IMG/VR virus record: IMGVR_UViG_3300027491_000248
Span: 1-20,212 of that record
Origin: a virus
Strand: one strand, 5' to 3'
Length of the DNA stretch: 20,212 bases
The translations under genes and the position numbers were made by a program. This document shows, one piece after another, positions 14,552 to 19,636 of the stretch (position 1 is the stretch's first letter; every line of letters begins with the position of its first letter). The notes under the pieces were generated by a model. It did no database searches, was not told the origin of the DNA, and saw only the letters and a program-made list of their open reading frames with translations.

Positions 14552-16276
14552 GTGAAAATCAACGAATTCCGCCAGCAGTACCCCCAATACGACGACATGT
14601 CGGACCGCGAGCTGGCCACCAAGCTCCATGCCGCCCACTACTCCGACATGCCGTTCGAGGAGTTTGCCGATCGATTTGGTGTCGCGCCTCCTCCGAAGGC
14701 AAAGGAAGGGCCGAAGGTGGGGTATGGCCTCGGTCTCGGGCGTGAAGCCCTGGGCGGGGCTACCTTCGAGTTCGCGGACGAGTTGGGCCTGGGCCTCGCT
14801 GCTGCAGCGGCGAAGGGCTCTCAGTTGGTTGGGCTCTCTCCGAGAACGGGCGAGTCTGTGGCCGACATCTATCGGGACATGCGCGGCCTCTACGGCGCGG
14901 AGCGTGGCCAGTTCCAGGAAGATCATCCAGTTGCAGCCACGACCGCCAACATCGGCGGCGCGGTGGCCACCGGTGGCGTCGGTGGGGCAAAGCTGCTGGC
15001 GAAGCTAGCGCCCACGACAGCTCTCGGCAAAACCGCGGCGATCTCTGGCGTTGGCGCGGCGGAAGGTGCGGCGTTTGGGGCCGGTGCCGCAGAGCCGGGG
15101 CAGCGACTGGAAGGAGCAGGGAAGGGCGCTGCAGTCGGTGCTGTTGTCGCGCCTGTGGCGAGCAAGGTTGGCAATGCCGTGGCCAACACCATCGCCAAGC
15201 GCAGCGCAACGAAGGAGGTTGCTCGCCTGGCGCCGACTCGCGAGGAACTGGAAGCCGCGGCGCGGCAGGCGTTCGATGAGGCGGACAACCTGGGTGTTAC
15301 CTTGACCGCTCAGAAAGCCGGACAAATCCAGTCGGCCCTGACGAATGCAGCCAAGTCCGAGGGGTTCAACTCTCACATTCACCCGAAGGTCGCCGCTGCA
15401 CTGAACTCTTTCGATGACCTGGCCACTGACGTTCCCACGTTGTCACGCATGGAGCAGCAGCGGCGCATCCTTGGAGCTGCGGCAAAGAGCCTGGAGCCAG
15501 ACGAAAGGCGCATCGCATCGCGGCTGATCGATCAGTACGACGACATGATTGGCGATCTCAAGGTTGCCGATGTCGTTTCTGGCGATGCAGCGCGCGCCGG
15601 CGAGGTGCTGGAGACCGCGCGAGGCCTTTGGCATCGGCAGTCGAAGCTGCGTGTCATCGAAGAGGCTGTCGAGAAGGCCAAAAACCAAGCCAGCGGCTAC
15701 GAAAACGGGCTCCGAACGCAGTTCCGGGCGATCCTCAACAGCCCCAAGCGCCTTCGCGGCTTCACTCCCGATGAGCGGGAGGCAATGAAGCGCATTGTGC
15801 GGGGTGGCCCCGGGGAAAACATCGCCAAATTCCTCGGCAGATTCGGCCCCGCAGAGGGTTCTGCTACGAACGTGGTCGGATCATTGATCGGCGCCGCTGC
15901 GGGCGGCTCGGTTGCAGGCGGCCCGGGCGCGGCAGCGGCCCTCATGGGCGGCCAGCTGGCTCGAAACACGGCGCAGCGCATGACTCGCGCGAACGTTGAG
16001 AAGCTGGAGCGCCTGGTTGCGACTGGCCGCCACCCCGGACAGATCGTCGGGCACTACAGCCGCCTCGCAGGGCCGCAGGCAACACCGCAGGAGCTGGCGA
16101 AAATACTGGTGTCTGCGGGCCAGGACGACCTGCTCAAGCTCTCCGCGAAGCTGAACACGCTTTCCGGCAATCAGCGGCGGCTTGCTATGGAGGCGTTCGC
16201 ACTGATTGCGGCAGGGAAGGCCGGGCTTCCTGATGAAGAGGAAGCCACGGCCGATGACGAGCCGCTGGCTCCTTAA
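14552..16276 (+). CDS. Large DNA-ejection protein with glycine zippers
   Basis: A 574-residue protein starting with GTG (SD AGAGGAAG). It opens with MKINEFRQQYPQYDDMSD, a short helical N-terminal module common in podovirus injection proteins. Residues about 130-210 and 437-470 are Gly/Ala-rich zipper segments (ANIGGAVATGGVGGAK; VVGSLIGAAAGGSVAGG). The central part (about 360-430, LRTQFRAILNSPKRLRGF) resembles a conserved segment of phage DNA-transfer proteins. The protein probably leaves the head early and forms part of the trans-envelope channel. No lytic transglycosylase motif is visible. It is separated from the other internal virion genes by the reverse cassette. Confidence 0.72.
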   Translation: MKINEFRQQYPQYDDMSDRELATKLHAAHYSDMPFEEFADRFGVAPPPKAKEGPKVGYGLGLGREALGGATFEFADELGLGLAAAAAKGSQLVGLSPRTGESVADIYRDMRGLYGAERGQFQEDHPVAATTANIGGAVATGGVGGAKLLAKLAPTTALGKTAAISGVGAAEGAAFGAGAAEPGQRLEGAGKGAAVGAVVAPVASKVGNAVANTIAKRSATKEVARLAPTREELEAAARQAFDEADNLGVTLTAQKAGQIQSALTNAAKSEGFNSHIHPKVAAALNSFDDLATDVPTLSRMEQQRRILGAAAKSLEPDERRIASRLIDQYDDMIGDLKVADVVSGDAARAGEVLETARGLWHRQSKLRVIEEAVEKAKNQASGYENGLRTQFRAILNSPKRLRGFTPDEREAMKRIVRGGPGENIAKFLGRFGPAEGSATNVVGSLIGAAAGGSVAGGPGAAAALMGGQLARNTAQRMTRANVEKLERLVATGRHPGQIVGHYSRLAGPQATPQELAKILVSAGQDDLLKLSAKLNTLSGNQRRLAMEAFALIAAGKAGLPDEEEATADDEPLAP

Positions 16277-16292
16277 TAAAGCGGCGGAGCGC

Positions 16293-17030
16293 TCAGCTTT
16301 TGGTGAATATGGCAAAAATGCCGACCTTCACCCCGCCCAGGCCCACGGCGAACGTAGGCTTGCCAGCGCCAACAGCCGGGGTATAGGTCAGAACGCCGCC
16401 CATTCCGTTGGTGGTCCCGCCGCAGACCTGATTCGTCGTGACGTGGTAGGCGTTGAAGTCAGGGTCGACAAGGGAAACGGTGCCGGAGTACGTGCAGCCG
16501 TCACTGTCAGTGCCGGTAAACTTGCCACTCGCGGCAATGGTGATGGTCGACGTCACTCCATCGTTAGTCGAGTTCCAGGTTCCTACCAGAAGGCCGAGCG
16601 ACGAGGCAATTTCGTACTCCGCCGGCACGTAGGTCAGGTTGAATGTACCGGTGTCTCCTCCCTGCGCGCGATAGGTGCCGATGAGTGTGCCGCGCTCATC
16701 AATGGTGCCCAGGATAGGGCCTTCGGTCACTGCATCCCCGTTGATGAACTCGAAGCCATCGGGAGCGAAGGCTTTGAAGAACCCATCGTACTTGTCGCCT
16801 TTTGTGTTGCCTGCTCCCTGGTAAATCGGCCCATTGTCGAGATCGACAAAGAAGAATCTTCCAGCCTCGCTCACCACGCCCTTGACGGGAAACGTCACGT
16901 TGGCGGCGTTGGAATGGAAGGTGCCCGTGTAAACGCCGCCTGGCGACTGGGGCGGGCCGCTTTCGCCACCTCCGCCGCCGCCGCAGGCAGATAGAAGCAG
17001 GGCACAGCAAACAGCGATGAGCTTTCTCAT
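16293..17030 (-). CDS. Prophage lipoprotein (moron)
   Basis: A 245-residue lipoprotein. The N-terminus MRKLIAVCCALLLSAC is a signal peptide with lipobox LSAC; lipidation is expected at C16, followed by a Gly linker (17-22) and no Asp at +2, suggesting outer-membrane sorting. The mature part is beta-rich in two halves (about 33-135 and 145-245), the second with TIAASGKFTGTDSDGCTYSG and cysteines C179 and C203 that could pair. Similar domains occur in uncharacterised lipoproteins of GC-rich Gram-negatives. It opposes the late operon, so it is probably made in the lysogen and may alter the cell surface or exclude other phages. SD GGAGAA precedes the ATG. Confidence 0.85.
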   Translation of the reverse strand: MRKLIAVCCALLLSACGGGGGGESGPPQSPGGVYTGTFHSNAANVTFPVKGVVSEAGRFFFVDLDNGPIYQGAGNTKGDKYDGFFKAFAPDGFEFINGDAVTEGPILGTIDERGTLIGTYRAQGGDTGTFNLTYVPAEYEIASSLGLLVGTWNSTNDGVTSTITIAASGKFTGTDSDGCTYSGTVSLVDPDFNAYHVTTNQVCGGTTNGMGGVLTYTPAVGAGKPTFAVGLGGVKVGIFAIFTKS

Positions 17031-17051
17031 GGGATTCTCCGGCGAATAGCT

Positions 17052-17101
17052 GAGGATTCCAGCAGATCAGAGAGTCCGCAACCTGACAGCTGATTCAGGT
17101 T
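17052..17101 (-). promoter_or_regulatory. Putative lux-box-type promoter of the lipoprotein gene
   Basis: ACCTG-N10-CAGGT lies at 17081-17100 (AACCTGA-N8-TCAGGTT at 17080-17101; the arms extend to GCAACCTGA/TCAGGTTGC at 17078-17103). On the reverse strand it is followed after 16 bases by TGGAATCCTC (17061-17052), the same block at the same distance as at 14481-14530. The predicted start near 17048 leaves an 18-base leader with SD GGAGAA. The inner bases match the published lux-box consensus better than at the other copy. The same dyad could also fold as a hairpin before the forward terminator. Confidence 0.58.
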
Positions 17102-17108
17102 GCCTCCG

Positions 17109-17131
17109 AGCCCGCTCCGCGCGGGCTTTTT
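17109..17131 (+). terminator. Intrinsic terminator just before the metallophosphoesterase operon
   Basis: AGCCCGC (17109-17115), loop TCCGC, GCGGGCT (17121-17127) and a T-run (17127-17131) form a forward rho-independent terminator. It would stop forward transcripts that have crossed the lipoprotein region. Only 17 bases separate it from the next start codon, leaving no room for a promoter, so the downstream operon must depend on read-through, antitermination or attenuation. Confidence 0.82.
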
Positions 17132-17148
17132 CATGCCCGGAGGTTTCC

Positions 17149-17397
17149 ATGACCGTCGTCTCCCTGGTGCCGCCGAAGCAGGCCGAGCGCAAGACCCCGC
17201 AGCACATCCTCGACATGCTCGATGCCATCCGGGCAGAGGCTGAGGCAGGCGTCATTTCTGCCATCGCCGCGACGTGGATTGTCGATGGCGATGTCGTCTC
17301 CAACTTCGGCTACGAGGCCGGCTCCGGCATGGCCCTGAACGGCGCCGTGCACTCCCTGGCCCTTGAGGTCAACCACGACATGACCTTCGAGGACTGA
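17149..17397 (+). CDS. Small phage protein heading the accessory operon
   Basis: An 82-residue protein with a strong CCGGAGG SD. After a helical stretch (about 17-33, QHILDMLDAIRAEAEAG) it has a beta-rich half (about 36-58, ISAIAATWIVDGDVVSNFGY) and then MALNGAVHSLALEV. The plan, a helix followed by a beta hairpin, is frequent in small phage proteins of unknown function. It ends three bases before the metallophosphoesterase start, so they are co-translated. No catalytic or DNA-binding residues stand out. Confidence 0.65.
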   Translation: MTVVSLVPPKQAERKTPQHILDMLDAIRAEAEAGVISAIAATWIVDGDVVSNFGYEAGSGMALNGAVHSLALEVNHDMTFED

Positions 17398-17399
17398 GC

Positions 17400-18593
17400 A
17401 TGGCCTCAACCCGCGCCAGATACGACTACCAGCAGCTGCGAAGCTACTGCGACACCCAGCGCCAGCATGAGGCTTTGGATGCGCTGGAGGGCCGCTCCGT
17501 GCAGGAGGCGGCCACGCACCTGGGGACCAGCGTCAGGAAGCTCTACGAGCTGCTGGAGCGCCTCAAGAAGAAGGCTGCGGCCGCCGGCTACAGTCCGGAG
17601 CACGACCTGAATCACCCGGTTGCCCCGGGATTCATCGCCAAGGGCCACAGCACGCTCTACCGCGACGGCCAACCTGTCCTGCAGTGGGTCAAGACCAAGC
17701 AGGACGACGAGGCGCGGGAACAGCTGCTGCGCGCGTTCGCTGTCGAGCTGGCCGACGGGGTGAAGGGGGCAGCGAAGCCGATTCCGACGCTGAAGTCGGG
17801 GCAGGACGCCAGCCTTCTCTCGGCCTATGTGGTGGGTGACGCCCACCTCGGCATGTACGCCTGGAAGGACGAGACCGGCGCGGAGGACTTCGACACATCC
17901 ATCGGCTGCAACGACCTGCGCGGCGCGTTCCGGCACCTGACCGCCTCGTCTCCGAGATCCCGAGTCGGAATGCTGGTCAACGTCGGCGACTTCCTGCACG
18001 CCAATGACACCACCAGCCAGACGCCGTCGAGCAAGCATGCCCTCGATACGGATGGGCGCTTCTCCCAGGTCGTGGACCGTGCTGTCGCGGTGTTCCGCGA
18101 TGCCGTACATATGATGCTGCAGCGGCACCAGGAGGTTTGGATCGTCAACGCCCGGGGCAATCATGACCCGGACGCGGCGATGTTCCTGAACAAGATTCTG
18201 GAGGCCTACTACCACCGGGAGCCGCGCGTACGCGTGCTGCCCAATGTCGGCAAATTCGTCTACGTCGAGTGGGGCCAGGTCCTGATCGGCGTGCACCACG
18301 GCGACCGGGTGAAGCGCCAGCAGCTGTACGAGGCGATGACGCGGGACAAGCGCGAGTCATGGGGCAGGGCGCGCCACGCCTATTTCTGGACGGGGCACAT
18401 TCACCACAAGAGCGCGGAGGAGATTGGAGGCTGCCTGTTCGAATCCTTCAACACGCTGGCGCCGCCGGATGCCTGGCACGCGGCGCAGGGCTATGGCGCG
18501 AACCGGGAAATGCAGCAGATCACGCTGCACCGCGAGCATGGGATCGTCGGGCGCAACGTCTGCGGGCTCGAAATGGCGAGGCTGGCGGCGTGA
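17400..18593 (+). CDS. Winged-helix/HTH metallophosphoesterase
   Basis: A 397-residue two-domain protein. Residues about 21-60 form an HTH (SVQEAATHLGTSVRKLYELL) likely to contact DNA; a linker with GHSTLYRDGQPVLQWVKTK (about 82-100) is shared by phage proteins of this type. The rest is a calcineurin-like phosphoesterase with all metal motifs: GDAHLG (D147, H149), GDFLH (D197), GNHD (254-256), HHGD (299-302) and GHIHH (H333, H335). It should be a two-metal hydrolase acting on a phosphodiester or phosphomonoester; the HTH points to a nucleic-acid substrate, though none is known. Start at the ATG three bases after the upstream stop; its TGA overlaps the next GTG. Confidence 0.85.
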   Translation: MASTRARYDYQQLRSYCDTQRQHEALDALEGRSVQEAATHLGTSVRKLYELLERLKKKAAAAGYSPEHDLNHPVAPGFIAKGHSTLYRDGQPVLQWVKTKQDDEAREQLLRAFAVELADGVKGAAKPIPTLKSGQDASLLSAYVVGDAHLGMYAWKDETGAEDFDTSIGCNDLRGAFRHLTASSPRSRVGMLVNVGDFLHANDTTSQTPSSKHALDTDGRFSQVVDRAVAVFRDAVHMMLQRHQEVWIVNARGNHDPDAAMFLNKILEAYYHREPRVRVLPNVGKFVYVEWGQVLIGVHHGDRVKRQQLYEAMTRDKRESWGRARHAYFWTGHIHHKSAEEIGGCLFESFNTLAPPDAWHAAQGYGANREMQQITLHREHGIVGRNVCGLEMARLAA

Positions 18594-18853
18594 ACTACCT
18601 GCTCGCCTTCGTGGTGTCGCTCGTCTACATCGGGCTCAAGGCGACCCAGCAGCGGCAGGTCATGGCGGCCCAGTACCTGCGCATGCCCGGCGTCAGCATC
18701 GCCATGGGCTTCTGCGAAGTTTTCATCGTGGCCAACGTCGCCCGCACCGCCGAAAGCACATGGGGCCTTGCCCTGCTGGCCTTCAGCATCGGCGCCGGCG
18801 GCGGCTTCGGATCGATGATCGGAACCTACCTGCACAAGAGGACATACGGATGA
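18590..18853 (+). CDS. Small three-TM phage membrane protein
   Basis: An 87-residue protein with a GTG start overlapping the upstream stop; longer in-frame readings would lie inside the metallophosphoesterase gene. Three hydrophobic segments lie at about 2-17 (NYLLAFVVSLVYIGL), 34-51 (VSIAMGFCEVFIVANVA) and 57-80 (the last rich in Gly), separated by short polar loops, with a positively charged C-terminus (HKRTYG). The topology resembles class I holins, but there is no endolysin or spanin next to it, and its partners are nucleic-acid or nucleotide genes. I therefore call it a phage membrane protein of unknown role. Confidence 0.68.
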   Translation: MNYLLAFVVSLVYIGLKATQQRQVMAAQYLRMPGVSIAMGFCEVFIVANVARTAESTWGLALLAFSIGAGGGFGSMIGTYLHKRTYG

Positions 18854-19128
18854 GCGAAACGATTCTCCAGGAAGCCCAGCGCGTCGTTGATGGCGCCCGG
18901 CAGCAGGACTACGGGCACCCCAAGGACAACCACGGCTGCACCGCGGCGATCTGGACTGCCTGGCTGCGGCGCCGGACCGGCCTGCCGATCGAACTCACCG
19001 CCGGTGACGTCTGCGCCCTGAACCGCCTGCAGAAGGAATCCCGGCTGGCGAACACCCCGGGACACCGGGACAGCCTGGTCGACATCGCCGGCTACGCGCG
19101 CAATCAGGAGATGATCGGGGACGGCTAG
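18850..19128 (+). CDS. DUF6378-like phage protein
   Basis: A 92-residue protein matching the pattern I recall for DUF6378: ILQEAQRVVDGARQQDYGHP near the N-terminus (about 5-24) and RLANTPGHRDSLVDIAGYA at about 65-83. This family is common in phage genomes near nucleotide-metabolism or recombination genes; the conserved His/Asp residues look catalytic or metal-binding but the activity is unknown. The start has an AGAGGA SD and overlaps the upstream stop (ATGA). Its TAG stop shares the palindrome CTAG with the stop of the convergent zinc-ribbon gene. Confidence 0.78.
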   Translation: MSETILQEAQRVVDGARQQDYGHPKDNHGCTAAIWTAWLRRRTGLPIELTAGDVCALNRLQKESRLANTPGHRDSLVDIAGYARNQEMIGDG

Positions 19129-19406
19129 GGCGGCGGCTTGAGGTCTGCGATCGATCCGGCGCCCCCACAGTGCGGACAGAGCCGCCGCGGCGCCTCCTTC
19201 TCCGGCGGCGTCACGAAGTACAGCCGTCCCTTGGCGCGGCACCTGGTGCACCGCAACCGCGGCACCACATCATCTGGCAGGCGCCGTTCCCAGCGATCTC
19301 CATAGAGCTTGCGCGCCGTGCGCAGCATCCACGGCATGTCGATCTCCACCGTCCAGTCACAGGCGGTGCAGGTCAGCTTGGTCCCGACATAGATGAATCG
19401 CCTCAT
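19125..19406 (-). CDS. Zinc-ribbon protein
   Basis: A 93-residue protein with three CxxC pairs: C13-C16 (LTCTACDW), C53-C56 (LRCTRCRAKG) and C77-C80 (LCPHCGGAG). The first two, 37 residues apart, fit a treble-clef or zinc-ribbon knuckle pair; the third is a half-site. A basic helix (RTARKLYGDRWERR) lies between them. It may bind nucleic acid or protein. Its stop overlaps that of the convergent forward gene within CTAG, and a reverse promoter-like sequence lies just upstream. It is the last gene before trpG, so it may be a phage edge gene or host; gene spacing favours phage. No SD is obvious. Confidence 0.68.
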   Translation of the reverse strand: MRRFIYVGTKLTCTACDWTVEIDMPWMLRTARKLYGDRWERRLPDDVVPRLRCTRCRAKGRLYFVTPPEKEAPRRLCPHCGGAGSIADLKPPP

Positions 19407-19417
19407 GGGACCGGCAA

Positions 19418-19439
19418 TTTATACCTGACGGGCGTCAGG
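19418..19439 (-). promoter_or_regulatory. Reverse -10 element with adjoining palindrome
   Basis: On the reverse strand a TATAAA hexamer (19423-19418) is preceded directly by the perfect palindrome CCTGACG-CC-CGTCAGG (19439-19424), which fills the usual 17-base spacer. Transcription would begin about 19411, five bases or fewer before the ATG of the zinc-ribbon gene, a nearly leaderless message. The -35 is poor (ATGGAT). The palindrome could be an operator. Its half-site CCTGAC resembles the lux-box-type elements but with a shorter spacer. Confidence 0.5.
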
Positions 19440-19630
19440 CATCCATGGCCGATGGCGCATGGATTTGATCGGCCTCGAAATTCAATCCGCGGCCCTGGGC
19501 TCCCGTACAATGTGCGCCCGCGAGGGGCGGCCTCGGCCGGTCCCAGGAAAACAAAAAGCGGGTACTTAAGCGGGTATGTTTCGGCAATAAAAGTTGATCA
19601 TATCGGCAGAATCAAGAGGTTATGCTTGAT
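19440..19630. other. Gene-free junction between prophage edge and trpG
   Basis: I see no coding gene here. The stretch contains a possible forward -10 (TACAAT, 19506-19511) with no good -35, a GC-rich hairpin (CGCCC/GGGCG, about 19515-19529), the direct repeat of AAGCGGGTA at 19556-19576 and the left arm of an inverted repeat that ends in trpG. No tRNA cloverleaf was found. The host promoter for trpG and the attachment site are probably somewhere in this stretch. Confidence 0.5.
19556..19576. repeat. Direct repeat AAGCGGGTA, 12-base period
   Basis: AAGCGGGTA occurs at 19556-19564 and again at 19568-19576. Short tandem repeats of GCGGGTA type are found near the edges of integrated elements and next to integrase genes, where they may bind integrase or overlap the attachment core. 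Here they sit between the last phage gene and trpG, so they are candidates for part of attR. This is inference; the other phage end is not in the window. Confidence 0.45.
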
Positions 19631-19636
19631 ATGATC
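19596..19636. repeat. Inverted repeat spanning the trpG start
   Basis: GATCATATC (19596-19604) and its exact complement GATATGATC (19628-19636) are separated by 23 bases that include the SD (AGAGG, 19615-19619) and one of the two candidate start codons; the other start codon lies in the right arm. Folded in RNA it would form a 9-bp, AT-rich stem; in DNA it could be a binding site. Confidence 0.5.

Larger units (their letters stand above)
1..19580. mobile_element. Right part of a podovirus-type prophage
   Basis: Consecutive forward genes encode virion morphogenesis proteins in podovirus order (scaffold, capsid, adaptors, nozzle, fibre, ejection proteins), with reverse-strand accessory genes inserted among them and a metabolic host gene, trpG, immediately to the right. 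No tail-tube, sheath or tape-measure gene is present, which argues against a long-tailed phage. Terminase, portal, integrase, repressor and lysis genes are not seen, so the left part is outside the window. The right boundary is uncertain: it should fall between the zinc-ribbon gene and trpG (about 19407-19630), and 19580 is only a working end. Prophage rather than free phage is inferred from the linkage to trpG. Confidence 0.85.

Noticed and set aside
16623-16645. Another GTCAGGTT near-match inside the lipoprotein gene
   Set aside because: It lies in coding sequence (reverse-strand reading FNLTYV) without the opposite arm at the right distance.
18269-18589. Upstream extension of the three-TM protein
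   Set aside because: It lies inside the metallophosphoesterase gene in another frame and reads as Arg/Gly/Ala-rich shadow sequence. The GTG at 18590 with overlapping stop fits the coupled-operon style.
18590-18853. Holin call for the three-TM protein
   Set aside because: Topology fits, but no endolysin or spanin is adjacent and its operon partners are nucleic-acid or nucleotide-type proteins.
19424-19439. Third lux-box copy
   Set aside because: Outer bases are similar (CCTGAC/GTCAGG) but the spacing is two bases shorter and the conserved TGGAATCCTC block is missing, so it was treated as a separate palindrome.
19170-19634. Forward 154-residue frame across the junction and into trpG
   Set aside because: It is antisense to the zinc-ribbon gene for much of its length, has low-complexity basic translation and no SD. 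The cysteine pattern supports the reverse gene instead.
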